Source: Syncephalis plumigaleata (lineage: Eukaryota; Zoopagomycota; Zoopagomycetes; Zoopagales; Piptocephalidaceae). Taken from it: a DNA stretch of 64,000 bases. The number at the start of each line of letters is the position of its first letter. Position 1 is the first letter of the stretch. Where the stretch lies: assembly GCA_025201365.1 (NCBI GenBank), contig JAIXMF010000015.1, positions 372,001-436,000 of the forward strand, given 5' to 3'. The translations under genes were made by a program, and so were the position numbers. Below, in pieces: positions 35,588 through 47,075 of this stretch. The notes under the pieces are model-generated. The model saw nothing but the letters and a program-made list of their open reading frames with translations. It was not told the DNA's origin and ran no database searches.

Positions 35588-36905
35588 GTAATGTAGCATG
35601 CTATACACCAATCTACTACTACTATAATTATTCATTTATACTATTCATTTATTTATCATACATAATAGTATGGCTATGCTATACAACCATAATATAATTT
35701 ATACCGTTAATACATAGTATATATATTGCTTTGTCATTCTTTTACTTGATCACACTTGATCGTGTTCAATGTTCATCATGTATTGCCATCCTATCCTTAT
35801 AAAGAAAGTAGGAATGCGTGTTCAACTGTATAAATATAGAAAAAGAGCGTGTGATCATTGATCATCACTCCATTCCATATCGAATTAGCAAATACAAAAT
35901 ATACATTGCGTTGTTTTCCTTTACTCATCGCATCCAATAGAATGTTTACTGAACTGGCACTGCTCTATTATACAAGTAAATGATATTCGTAATGATAACA
36001 CAATGTAACTGTAGAGCGTAAACTAAACAGGTTATGCCAACTAAACTTGCTCTTCCCTTTTCTGTCTAATCAACGCTAATTCATTCGTCATATGCCAAGC
36101 AGATCAATTACTACTACAGCAATCGCTTAATGTAATGAACAACTAGATGAATGAACTCGTGGCGTTTTTCTTTTTTCCTTTTTCTTCTTCTATATTTACA
36201 CTCATGTCATTCATCGTGTATTGCTTAAAACGTTGAATAACGCGAAATGATCAACACCACGTTCTAATAAAGGAATAGACTGATAATGGACCACACACGT
36301 ACACACACATGCATGCCTAGCCCAATAGACTGTGTATATTTCCCTCCCTTCTACAGTTTGCGTTGCTTGCCTTAGTCTTTTCTTTTACTGGACCATGAGC
36401 GTGTCCTACAATGTCTACTACTGCTACTGTTATTGCTACTACTAGAATCATGCACTTACCGCATTCGGTAAATCGTTGAACTATACAACGCGGTATACTG
36501 CATCAACATTGGTTACAGCCCGCATGGTAATGTTGACAATCGACAAACAATGTTAGCTTTCTCTCTCTCTCTTCCTCTCTATAGGTTGGTTGGTTGCTTT
36601 CTTGTCTGTTGACTTGTACATCCGCGTATAAAAATGCACGTCTAGACTGTGCGTTAAAAAATGCACTACGCGCCACTCATCATCGATTTGTTCCGCTTTC
36701 TTCTTTTACTTCTTCTTAATCATAGCAATCATTTGCTATTCGTTGTTGCGGTTACTGTTGTTATTGTTACTGTTACGCCACAACATTTCCTAATTCGTTA
36801 TCCATAATAATATCGTTGTATAGATTTATTCATTCCCTCTCTCTTTACTTTACTTTAATACACGAACACCACTAGACTAGTGTTCCTTCTTATTACTTTA
36901 TTACT
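35588..36905. other. intergenic region
   Basis: 1.3 kb without a recognisable gene. It holds the 3' end of the tetraspan gene (AATAATAG, TATATATTG near 35665-35730) and a T/C-rich leader before 36906. Short satellites include CACACACATGCATGC near 36301-36315 and CTCTCTCTCT near 36560-36580. Confidence 0.5.
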
Positions 36906-37879
36906 ATGCTAGGCGAAGAAACTATTGGCAATAATGTTGTGGGCTATGCGCAATGGAGCCTTATCACCATTACTAGTGTGATTGGTGTGTTTGCCATAGC
37001 TCATTTAATTCGATTTGCTCAAACAAAAACAAGAGCACACGTTCTTCTATCGATATTTCTAATTAGTAAGTGAAATGAAATTATTGATATGAATAGTGCT
37101 AACTGATTATTATTACTATTATTACAGTATTGGCTGTACAATTTGGTTTGGCTATTCGTGCATCAATGCCGATATCTAAGTTCGGTAGCCGAGATATTCA
37201 GTAGAATAGTAGCTACCATGCTTATTGCCATCTGGTAAGTAATAGCAGTAGTAGTATATACACATCATCAGCATTTACTAATACGAATACAATTAGGGCA
37301 ACATCAATGCGTGATCAAATCAGTACGGCTCATATGTCATTGGCTAGACGTGTGGCGTACTCCTGGCTATTATTCTACTTTATTGCTGCGTGCATCACAC
37401 TAAGCGTGGCCATCTACATCGCATCGACTGATGTTGCTCATCCTTTAAGCATATCCGTTCTCTGGCTGGTAGCATTAGGCATTGCACTATTGGGTGATTT
37501 CTCACTCATTCTACTTACACTATGGCTGCATCTTCGTATGAAACAAGACGCATTTGCTGGTCGGAGTATTAAGCGTATGGTAAGCACATTATATCTCAAT
37601 TTATGATGATGATGATGATGATTGACATTGACATTGCTCTATTTTATTCACTTGTAGCAATTGCTTCGATTAAGTGCACTATTCACGCTATTGTGTATTA
37701 GTAAATTCGGTGGATTGTTCAATTTGTCCATTATGGAATTGGTGCCCTATCTTTTGTTCCATATGCTTTTGTTAGTGAACAAGCAAGCCATCTCCGGTTA
37801 TGAGATCGAACCAAGTGAACTCGCCGACAACACTATCCTTCCACATGATGTCAATCTCGATACAAAGGAACATGTCTAA
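36906..37879 (+). CDS. seven-helix membrane protein, receptor-like
   Basis: Four exons (36906-37065, 37128-37234, 37297-37579, 37658-37879) encode about 257 residues with seven hydrophobic segments: SLITITSVIGVFAIAHLI; VLLSIFLILAVQFGLAI; IFSRIVATMLIAIWA; WLLFYFIAACITLSVAIYIA; ISVLWLVALGIALLGDFSLI; LLRLSALFTLLCIS; MELVPYLLFHMLLLV. Seven helices with a short N-terminus and a polar tail recall a G-protein-coupled receptor, but I see no family signature, and loops are short. The frame shifts by one base in exon 2 around 37185-37205 (GSRD to EIFSRIV) without a splice site. Start: the first ATG in frame, after a TTTATTACT leader. Confidence 0.7.
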
Positions 37880-38424
37880 GTGAAGAAGAAGAAGTGTAGC
37901 TAGTCGTTTATAATCAATTCATTTAATATTATTACCACATTATTATTATATTAGTTATATTATTATATAATAAACATGTTACGCTTCGTTTATTCCAATA
38001 TCTATATAAATAAGAAGGAAACTACTATTCAACTCCTAATGAAGCATGAGCAAACAATTATGACGAGAGAGGAGATTGACGGAAACTGGATATGATCCAT
38101 ACAAATGGAACTACGACATTTTTACCGCCCCTTTTCCGATTTTCGTTTATCCGTTCACTCGTTTTGTTGGCTGGTTGGTTGGTCGTTTGGTTTGTTTGTT
38201 TGTTTCCTTCGTTAACGCGTTTACACTACTGCAATTATAATCACTGGCGTACTACGCTTGCTTGTACTCTACCTGACTACTATTTAACTATCAATATCCA
38301 CTGCATTAGCTTGATACTGCCTGTCTATTCGTATGAAATTGCGTGTCTATTTATCAGTTGAGACAACAACAACACGCTGTTGACACGAAAAACTGAAAGG
38401 AAAATACGCGCATACACATACGCA
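37880..38424. other. intergenic region
   Basis: 545 bp. The beginning is AT-rich with TATTATATAATAAAC, fitting the 3' end of the seven-helix gene. The remainder is T/G-rich (GTTGGTTGGTCGTTTGGTTTGTTTG near 38166-38200) and probably holds the promoter/leader of the BRCT gene. The frame at 38092-38361 has no motif. Confidence 0.5.
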
Positions 38425-41400
38425 ATGGATGCCAATGGCATATCGAATATCTGCAGGAATGACAGTGCCATTACGGTTATTAGTACGGCAAATAACGAGA
38501 ATATTCCTTACAGCGTAAACGATAAATCAGAAGGGCTACTCATTCAATCGGCGACAAGTGTATACGATCATAAAAGGTGAGATAGCTTGCAAGCTAGTCG
38601 ATGCATACACTCGTGTATTGACGAGCATGTATGCCTAGTTCTACGGATAGTACGTCGAATAAACAGCCACCACCATTGAAGGGTGTTCGTGTATGCTGCA
38701 CGGGTTATGGCGTACAACAGCGAGTAAGTGAGCCATGCTTAGATTGATGATCGACTAGTATACTATAACAACACTTTATATGTGTATGCACATACATAGA
38801 CATCTATCTATACGGTTGTAAGCCGACTGGGCGGTAGTTGTGTTCGTGATCTTACCGACGATACTACTCATTTGATTGCTGGCACGACGGATAGCGAGAA
38901 GCATAAGGTAAAGATTGGAACAAAGAGTGTCCCGAAGCTTTCTCCTCTCTCTTTACTGATGCACTTGTATATTCTAGGTGGCAATATCCAGAAACATACC
39001 CGTTGTTAAACCGGCTTGGTTGTTCACATGTAAAAAACTATACATGAAAGGATTACCGGTGGATATACCAGCAGTAAGTGCATCTAGGATGAGCACATCA
39101 TCGTCGATGAATCTCTATGGTATACTTAGATGTGACACTAGTTGACGAAAGAGTTTACGGTCAAGCTATTGAGTTACAAGCACATTTGTCTTACAGGACT
39201 TGATATTGGCAAGTAGTAATAGCCATGATATAGCTGTAGTGGATGAGCGGTGTACTAATGACGATTGCCATTGCAACAGATGAACGACAACGATTGCAAG
39301 ACTTGATTATGCAGCATGGTGGATGCTATGCCGCTGATCTAGTTCCCAATTGCACGCATCTTATTGCATCGATATCCTTTTCTGTTTACTTGTTTATCTA
39401 CTCGTTTGCTTGTTTGTTTATACCCTTGACTGCACTATTTGTTATACATAGGACAAGGAATCAAGTATCAATATGCGATAAAATGGAAGATCAATATAGT
39501 GAACGTCGATTGGCTCTATGAATCCATTAAGCAGCAGGGTAAGCAAGATATTATAACTGGAATAGTTCGTATTAATTGTAAGCGATTAGTTTGTCTACCT
39601 GAGGCAGACTATCCGGTACCGTAGTGGAATCAACACCTGAAGCAGAAGCCATTACAGCAGAGGAGGATCAATCACGCGTTATACGACAAGGCACGAGACA
39701 CCTCGTGCCATTGCAGCTTCACGCCGATCCTCGATGACCGTCACTACCCCGACTAAATCACGTCATAGTACGGTGGCTATGGAAGAGAAAACAAATCTAC
39801 TAAAGGATACGTGCATGATGCTGGGTAAAGCATACGCGGAACAAGCGAGTCAGAATTGAAACAACTAGTGGTGCAACATGGAGGACGAGTCACGTCTACC
39901 TTTGAAGTGGGCATCACTCATTATCTACTACCATCCTTGGAGAGTATCACTGTAGAGTAAGGATAATCATAGTCAAATGTCATCATGACATGTCTAATCA
40001 TAATCATGATAATGATTACAGGGATCGTAATCGTCTACTGGATTGTTCATGGCATCCCAAGCCGGTTATCGTCAAGGATGAATGGATTCGTATGTGTAGC
40101 CAGTTGAATAAGCTGCTGCCTATGCAATCCTACGAGATTATGCTACCTGCCTCCATGTCACCCACCGGCATGACCACTAGAAAGCGTCCACTTGTCCGTC
40201 CTATGCTACGCGGTAAAACGGCCATTGTCAAGCGATCAGGTCCATCAAGCTTTGGCATTCATGACTTTTACCAGAATATCATAGAAGATCATGGTGTAGC
40301 CGGTCAATTGGATATTAGCATGCTAGCAGTCAAGCAAATGAGCGTGTTATCCACGCAGGCACCACATCGATTCAACCAGAATGTACCATTAACATCTACG
40401 CCATCAGGTAAGAAGACGATAACCATGTCAGCAGATCATTGTTATAATATGTTGATGAATAGTGTCACCAATGACGAAGACTAAAGATGGTGTATTCAAT
40501 GATTGCGGCTTCTTGATCATGGGCTTCAATGAGACACGCGTAAGTATTTTTGTATATATTTATTCATATCTATCTAATAATACATTGATTCGTAGAAATC
40601 AACACTAAAGACAGCGATAGAAGAAGTGGGCGGTCATGTAGAAATGGCACCTTCATCGTGGTTGCAATGGACACCACCTCAACCAGATCGTCGCTGGTAT
40701 ATACTTGTACCATTTGTGAGGTAAGCTATATGAGGATAACATTTGTATCATTTGTACTAATGAATAATCACATTCACAATAGTGATCCATCACAAATACC
40801 TACGGGTACTTTCAAGATAATCACTGAATACTGGATTGAGCGTTGTTTGACGGTAGGCACCTTTAATCTAGTCTCATATTGCTATAAACTAATAATATCA
40901 TAATAGGATGAGAAACTATGTCCAACACAAGCGTGTATCATGTATCAACCGTGTAGTATTAAACTACCCTTACCAAGTAAGTACAACTATCTAATAATGA
41001 TGATTATGTTATTGCTTCTAACATACATGATAGCATTACGTGACTTTGTCATTAGTACTACAGGCATTGAGGATGCATTGTTAAGCGATCAGATAAAACG
41101 ACTTATTGGTGATATAGGCAAGTATTGAGTACATATTAGTAGTAACGTCTATAGTAATAATACAATGGTAAATAATAGGTGCACGTTATGATGGATGTTT
41201 CACAAGTAGACATCCACTATTAATTTGCGGTAAACCATCGGGTAAGAAATACGAACACGCTCTCAAATGGAAGACACCGTGACCACTGTACATTGGCTAT
41301 ATGATGTGATACGTACGGTAAGTTTACAGCAAAGAATGAATATATGAGCGTATCTAATGGACGATGTTGATGTATTAGGGGAAAATACCGAATCCTGCTA

Positions 41401-42276
41401 AATTCCCCATCACATCACAGTCCATCTCACCTACAAGTCATCGTAGTTTCTCTGCCACTCAGATATATCCTGTAACGTCATCATTATCAGCGAGTAAATT
41501 AGCAACAACTGTTAAACGATCTGGTAGCGTATTTATATTAATAATTGACATTGATATAATGACTAACTGTGCTGTTATAGCATCCATACCTATTATTTCT
41601 ACAACACCTGTAGTGAAACCGACATTTGTTTCCATTAAACGACGACGCTGTCCTTCACCCAGCACAGCCATAACAGAACTGTCTCAGCAATTATCGCCAT
41701 TTGTGACTACTTCATCTACTGTAGTGTCTGATACCTCGTCTACAACGACGACTCATCATCATGATAGACAAAAGAAAACACCATCACCCAAATTAACTAC
41801 TGCTACTACTACTAATGTGCGTCTAAAATCTGCACCACTCAGTGCTAATGACATATTGAAAGATCTAATGGAATCGATGCAAGGTTACACGGTAAGAGAT
41901 ACAATGAACTATGCAACAATCATGTTTATTAGTCAATCTATTGACAATCCTATAACACTAGAACAAGAGTCAACCGTGTAGTTTCCCGTATACGGTAAGT
42001 ATCAACTCTAGATTATACAATCAATACAATGTAACCTGTTTATTTTACGTATTATTGATAATAATGTGATACTATTAGTCGGAAGCAATGGCACCTACTC
42101 AATCCTCATTGGCAATGCCACCACCCATTTCTACCTCTAGTAGTACTGCAACACCAAGTAATGTCTCATTGGGACCAGTCACGTATGAAGAAGCGCCAGA
42201 GACCAAGGCAGCCTTTGATCTTATACTCAAGGGACTTCAAGCCAATGACACCAGTGTACCGAATGAATCACCATAG
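38425..42276 (+). CDS. multi-BRCT protein, Dpb11/Rad4/TopBP1 type
   Basis: At least five BRCT-like units are visible across many short exons: unit 1 at about 38680-39075 (LKGVRVCCTGYG, SRLGGSCVRDLTDDTTHLIAG, VVKPAWLFTC), unit 2 at 39240-39540 (IMQHGGCYAADLVPNCTHLI, YAIKWKINIVNVDWLYESI), unit 3 at 39820-40130 (ELKQLVVQHGGRVTSTF, KPVIVKDEWIRMC), unit 4 at 40490-40860 and unit 5 at 41035-41320 (FVISTTGIE, LKWKTP, VTVHWLYDVIR). BRCT repeats of this number and spacing are typical of the replication-initiation and checkpoint scaffold Dpb11 (TopBP1 in animals), which binds phosphorylated Sld3 and checkpoint proteins. The C-terminus is Ser/Thr/Pro-rich. Several junctions need one-base adjustments (for example near 39615-39700 and 39860), so the exact protein cannot be stated. 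Rtt107-like identity is the alternative. Confidence 0.8.
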
Positions 42277-42643
42277 TGTTTGCAATGTTGATCATACCAC
42301 CACCACCACCATTAATATAATAGTAATAAAGCCGTTTTTGTATCCATATACTAATATATACGTATTCTATAGTAATAATGAGATATGGAATAGGATTGGA
42401 GAGTGCCTTTAATGAATATGCTAGTGGTTGACAATAACATTACTTGTGTTCTGTATTATTGATACGTTCTAGACGTGGACTGTGTAGACTAGTAGTTGCT
42501 GTACTGGTGGATCTCTGTGTAGACAGTACTGTATCAATGCTTGTAGTGCCACTATTGGAAGTGGTGCCTGACTTTTTATTTCCACTAATAGATGGTAATA
42601 CAGGATCTGACTTCAATCTTGATGGTGTAGACGGTGCTAAACT
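42277..42643. other. spacer between convergent genes
   Basis: 367 bp between the 3' ends of the BRCT gene and the TMEM41-like gene. A 67-codon plus-strand frame overlapping the end (42444-42647) is not supported. CCACCACCACCACC and AATATAATAGTAATAAAG occur near 42298-42330, the latter a plausible polyadenylation region. Confidence 0.5.
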
Positions 42644-43847
42644 TTAATAACTAGTATCATCTTCGCTGTAACGAGTAATGGGTGTTGTTTCATTGATACT
42701 GTTGTCGTTATTGAGTGAGTCCTCGTCATTGTCATCATCGGTAGAATTCATGTAACGCTCCAGTACAATAGGTAATAATGCGATGAGACCAATTAATACA
42801 AGTGTCATGATATTGCCTAGTGTTAATAGATGGTTAAGATCCTCTAATTGCGGGAGCATCTTGCCAGCCTGTACATGAAGTAAAGAGGGTGGCATTACAC
42901 CTGATCATCAATAGGATTAGTAGGCAAGTCATCATGGGATGGAATAGTGCCACTACTTGATCAGTACACTTACCGAAGAAGGTGCCAAAGAAAAATATAC
43001 CAACTGGCACGCCTAGATGAGGAGCAGCGAGATTAATGAACCAATTGGGCAGTAAAGGGGTAACACGTAGAAATATAATATAATTAAAGAGGTGGTTCTT
43101 TTGTCGACTCAACTAGGTACGCGAGTCATGGTTAATACATAATATACAGTGTACGGTATATGATATGAGGATATACCTGGTATTGCCATTGATCCATTTT
43201 CTCTCCTAATAACGAATGGATAGCATGGCCTGCCAAGTATTTCGATAGAAAGTAGCAGTTGGTAGCGCCGACAGCCGTGGCCTATAGCATTAGATAGAGC
43301 GATTGTTAGTAGAATGATATGCGCCATCTATGGCAATGCAATACAATGCTTATTGGCACTTACAATGGCAACGTAGAATACGCCGACAATCACGCCAAAT
43401 AGAGCGCCTGCCAAAACACTTAGCATGATACTGCCAGGAATAAGAAAAGTCTGTAAACTGCATGGTTGTCGTATATGAGTATTAATGGATAGCAATAACG
43501 ACAAATAACTTACAATACGTAAAGACTAACGAATGCAATGGAGACACGAATATAATGCTGATCTGTATAGTCGTTCAAGTAGCGGCCAAGTATTTTGAGA
43601 TCGTTCAACGTGCGAGGTAATTTCAATTCTGGTGGCCATTCTCTAGCGACATATGATATACGAGTAAGTAACCTACTGTATGCGTCATACGGTAGATAGG
43701 CTGCACTTACCCGTGCTTATTATGAGGAAGCGTGGTTTGGAAAACAACGAATAACCATGCGATAAAGAGAACAGCCGCCAACAGTGCGAGCAAAGCGGAT
43801 AGACCAGCCTGGCTAGACCGTCGTCGCTGTTGTGCCGATAGTTCCAT
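42644..43847 (-). CDS. VTT-domain membrane protein, TMEM41/Tvp38 type
   Basis: Six exons (43711-43847, 43514-43642, 43364-43457, 43177-43281, 42974-43112, 42644-42900) join in perfect phase to 861 nt, 286 aa. The N-terminal helix is ALLALLAAVLFIAWLFVVF. The VTT (SNARE-associated Golgi) core is clear: FLIPGSIMLSVLAGALFG, ATAVGATNCYFLSKYLAG, LRVTPLLPNWFINLAAPHLG and FFFGTFFGVMPPSLL. LRVTPLLPNWF with GVMPP matches the TMEM41 group, ER phospholipid scramblases involved in lipid mobilisation and autophagy in animals. The C-terminus has another membrane helix (TLVLIGLIALLPIVL) and an acidic Asp/Asn/Ser tail. Divergent from the DUF4359-like gene, 326 bp apart. Start is the first in-frame ATG. Confidence 0.9.
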
Positions 43848-44173
43848 GCACGATTAACGTATAATCAAACTAGCGATAGAAGAGATGTCGAAAGGGATGG
43901 CAGCGGTAAGAGTGCGAGGGAGAGAGAGAAACAAGAAAATGAAGAGGAAACAAGCCGTGACTACTAACAATGAATTATGATCAGCATTAGCAGCAGCAGC
44001 AATGTGTGTGATATCGCACGAGAGTAAAGCAATGAAAGCCACAATGCGTTTAGCACGAGTGTGTTCCTGCTCTAGTCTTCTTCAACGCTTATTGCCACTC
44101 TTACTATTATTGCATACTCTTCTGCTCTGCTCTATCGCTGTTGTATTGTTCTGTTCGTTTACCTGATAGCCAC
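43848..44173. promoter_or_regulatory. divergent promoter region
   Basis: 326 bp between the start codons of the TMEM41-like gene (minus) and the DUF4359-like gene (plus). It should hold both promoters. No TATA box stands out. An upstream ATG at about 44045 opens a short Leu/Cys-rich frame that ends near 44165, possibly an upstream ORF of the plus-strand gene. Confidence 0.45.
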
Positions 44174-44640
44174 ATGATTGGTATGCTCTTTTCTCGTAAT
44201 GAGACACTACTTATCGTTGCCATCTTGGCTTTACTGACTAATCCTTCCGAGGAGAGATTCCAACGACAACTGGAACGTCATTTGAACCGGTAAGTGTGTA
44301 ACCACCACTAGGCTACAACTCTCCTTTTCCTCCGCGAGACTCCTTACAAACATACTAACAATAACAATAATAATAGACAAGGTCGTCATTGGATAGAGAG
44401 TAAATTTCTATCGCATGCTACGACGATTGCCCATCGACGAAAGGTAAGCTAAATAACGCGAACTAGCTTAATGCAGGGATAAGCCTACTGAACTACGATA
44501 AACATGCATCTGTATTGTAGGATTTTCGATTCTTTTCATTTGTACTAACAGAACCTGAAGTGCCCTATCATTTCTTTGGCATATTCAACTACTGGATACC
44601 GCTGCCCAAACTCATTAGACGACGACGTTTTGATTATTAA
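44174..44640 (+). CDS. small DUF4359-like protein
   Basis: Exons 44174-44289, 44377-44443 and 44521-44640 join in phase to 303 nt, 100 aa. The N-terminus is a hydrophobic segment (LLIVAILALLTNPSEERFQ), then a charged helix region, then DFRFFSFVLTEPEVPYHFFG and WIPLPKLIRRRR. The order hydrophobic start, TNPS, amphipathic stretch, and a FFSF...GIF motif resembles DUF4359 proteins, small membrane-associated proteins of unknown role known from bacteria and some eukaryotes. The link is by memory of motif order and needs a profile search. It shares a promoter region with the VTT gene. Confidence 0.6.
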
Positions 44641-44844
44641 TAAAAAGGAAATAGCAATGTTGATTCTTACGGAGGCATTCCATTGTATCATTACCGCTAT
44701 ATCTACCAATGAAGTATCGCGCCTCGTATAGTTTGTAGTAGTTTATTGTTCTTTAGAGTGATCAAATATATTTACCATTTCGCTTTGTCTATGAGAGTAC
44801 GATAGATCTCGCGTCATAACAGATTCAACAATACGGAATGTAGT

Positions 44845-45119
44845 TTATTGCGTCTCATTGCCGCGGAATCGTTTACGCATATCCAGCTATACCGTCTAAT
44901 GTTAATAGAAGTGCAGCAAGTATCGTCATTCTTACTTACGAGACCACGTCGACAATCGAAATAGCTTTTACGAATGGCTAGGCAGCGTTCCGGCAATGTA
45001 TTACGTAGCTGCTCGTCTTGCAGACATTCTTGTACCGAGTGACGCTGCCGCAACACGCAGTCCGACTGTAGTAAGCAATCAATAAGCTTTTGTCGAAGTT
45101 CTTTGCACGAGGACGGCAT
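44845..45119 (-). CDS. PET191: Pet191/COA5 cytochrome c oxidase assembly factor
   Basis: Exons 44940-45119 and 44845-44886, joined through a 53-nt GTAAGT-TAG intron, encode 73 aa. The sequence MPSSCKELRQKLIDCLLQSDC starts with the family motif. Cysteines occur at 5 and 15 and at 46 and 56, two CX9C pairs forming the CHCH-type fold, plus C21 and C32. The second exon gives LDMRKRFRGNETQ, matching the family's VDMTKRFTGN-like end. Pet191 is imported through the Mia40 pathway to the mitochondrial intermembrane space and is needed for complex IV assembly. An ATG 11 codons upstream is in frame, but the internal MPSSC start fits the family best. The protein is shorter than yeast Pet191 (~108 aa), which has a longer tail. 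Confidence 0.93.
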
Positions 45120-46048
45120 AGTGGCAAGCGTCGAGACACGGAATGACAATCGTAAGCGGAAGAAGGAGAAAAAAATGACGATTCCGATGAAAGGCGATTA
45201 ATTTTGGTATGGTGAATATCACTATTACTACGAATGGATCAGTATGTAACTGCTTGCTGTTTCCTTCTAGTGATCAACATTCAAGTAGAAACCATTAGCC
45301 GTATGAGATACTATTGCCATCAGCCGTATATTGAATATGAATTGCAGGTAATTGCTGCCTTTGATGTAATATCATTCTATTGCATTGTATTCGAGATATA
45401 GCTCAAATGATGTTACTTCTAATGATGTTCAGTTATACAATGATAGTATGTGAGTTTCTCATTATTCTTTGTATTCTACATGTGTCCTTATTCCATGTAA
45501 CACGGCCAAATAAATGACTGCCATAGCTGTTTAATTGGTTATTCCTATTGTCACATCATTACTTAGTACCTATGCGCTAATTAGTATGCAATGGCATCTG
45601 CATTAAATTACACCGCTTTGAACTAGACCTAATTGATAAGGTTGGCATGCTAAATGCACAGCGAATAATGCCGATTCGACGGCGTACATCATGCCATGTA
45701 TTACACTTTGTAGTTGCCGTATTAGGCGGCAATTGAGCAAATTATTTGTGAAAATGACGCATTTATTTTTAGACCTCAAAGGCAGCAAGTTAGCGCCAAT
45801 CTATCACGCAGTCATGCCGTTGTCATTGTCCTTGTTCGTGGGTAACGCAAGCGTGACAACATGTCAACATCTGCCATGCGTCAACGTATAAATAGCCAAG
45901 CGAAATTGACAATAAACATACAATAATTGACTCACTACCCCTTAGCATTTAGCATTTTGTGTTTTATATCGTTGACCTTGAGCATTCCATTGTTTTATTA
46001 CTTTTGTACCAACTATCGCAACATCGCAACAACCAGATTATCTTTAAA
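45120..46048. other. intergenic region
   Basis: 929 bp between divergent PET191 and the SOD gene. No tRNA or element found. Small frames at 45603-45891 are not supported. CGTCAACGTATAAATAGCC at 45880-45898 has a good TATA box (TATAAATA), about 155 bp upstream of the SOD start codon. Confidence 0.5.
45888..45895 (+). promoter_or_regulatory. TATA box of the SOD gene
   Basis: TATAAATA lies 150-160 bp upstream of the SOD ATG at 46049 in an otherwise moderately AT-rich stretch. The leader would be roughly 120-130 nt. This is position- and consensus-based only. Confidence 0.45.
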
Positions 46049-46687
46049 ATGATGGGTATGAAGGCACTCCTATGCACTGGCCTATTGGCATTGGCCCTCG
46101 TTGGTTCTACCGCGATGGCTCGTCCATCACCCGACACTACACCGGCATCTGCTCCTGCTACCTCTAACAACAGCGATGCACTGTTAGCCACGCCACCGCT
46201 AGCATTAAGAAGGGCGATGTGGAGGGATTCATTCTATTCGTCTCGTCGCTATCAGCAACCACCGTGTTTGGTGGTGTCACTATTGGCAACTTGCCAGCTG
46301 GCGAATACTCGTACCACGTACACGAGAAGCCAGTGCCAGAGAACGGTGACTGCGCTGCCACCGGTGGCCACTATGATCCTCACGCTAAGAAAGGAGCCAA
46401 GTGCACCAAGACCACACTGACTGACTGCGAGATCGGTGACCTTAGCGGTAAATTCGGTAAACTCGTATTCACCAAGGAACAAGGACAACAAGGGCAAGTC
46501 CGATAAGAAGAAGGACGACAAGGAAGAAGCAATGATTCTTTTCGAGGATCCCACCCTCAAGCTATCCAATGGTGCTAACGGTATCGTGGGTCGTTCCATC
46601 GTTATTCACAATCCAGCCGGTGATCGTATTGCTTGCGGCAATATCGTGGACAACTCGTTCAACCTTGCTAACATGGTTAAGAAGTAA
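46049..46687 (+). CDS. secreted/surface Cu-only superoxide dismutase (SOD5-like)
   Basis: Begins with a signal peptide (MKALLCTGLLALALVG, cleavage near AMA). The SOD fold shows VTIGNLPAGEYSYHVHEKP (copper-binding HVH), then CAATGGHYDPHAK with another copper-binding His, CEIGDLSGKFGKL, VGRSIVIHNPAGDRIACG. CEIGDLSGKxGKL and the spacing of the Cys residues match fungal Cu-only SODs of the SOD4/5/6 group, which are extracellular and lack a zinc site. These enzymes convert superoxide to peroxide and help resist host or environmental oxidants. A Lys/Asp-rich insert (KGKSDKKKDDKEEA) follows the FGKLVF segment and is unusual. The frame changes by one base near 46180-46195 and near 46480, with no introns there. 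Family assignment is firm; the exact protein is not. Confidence 0.87.
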
Positions 46688-46884
46688 AAGCATATAAAAT
46701 AATAAAGTTATCGTGTCTATTCTAGTACAATATACTCTACATACTGCTTTACTACAATATAATACAATATAACATACTTGCACATAGTAATAAGCTATAA
46801 AAACATAAAATTTTTCTATTTTTGAAATTTGGCCATTTTTTACCATCTACTATAGATATGTAAAAATACGCTCCAAAAAAGCGC
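46688..46884. other. 3' flank of the SOD gene
   Basis: Short spacer between the SOD stop codon and the tRNA. It carries AATAATAAAG (46699-46708), a likely polyadenylation signal, and an A/T-rich run before the tRNA. Confidence 0.5.
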
Positions 46885-46954
46885 GCTGTAGTGGTGTAGT
46901 GGTATCACAAGACGTTGTGGCCGTCTTAACCCTGGTTCGATTCCAGGCTACAGC
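46885..46954 (+). tRNA. tRNA-His (GTG)
   Basis: A 70-nt cloverleaf: acceptor GCTGTAG/CTACAGC, D arm GTGTAGTGGTATCAC, anticodon arm AGACG-TTGTGGC-CGTCT with anticodon GTG (His), short variable region, T arm CCTGG-TTCGATT-CCAGG. The internal A-box (TAGTGGTGTAGTGG-like) and B-box (GGTTCGATTCC) are intact. TTTTT at about 46965 fits a Pol III stop. No intron. It lies between SOD and MAU2. Confidence 0.95.
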
Positions 46955-47075
46955 AATGATACCATTTTTGCTTCTTTCTTTTTTGTTCCTTTTAGATTCT
47001 GCGCGTCTTTTTCTCGTTTATTTTTTAATTCTTGCTTAACGAACATTGTATAACTCGCTAGACGACAAGTGAGCT

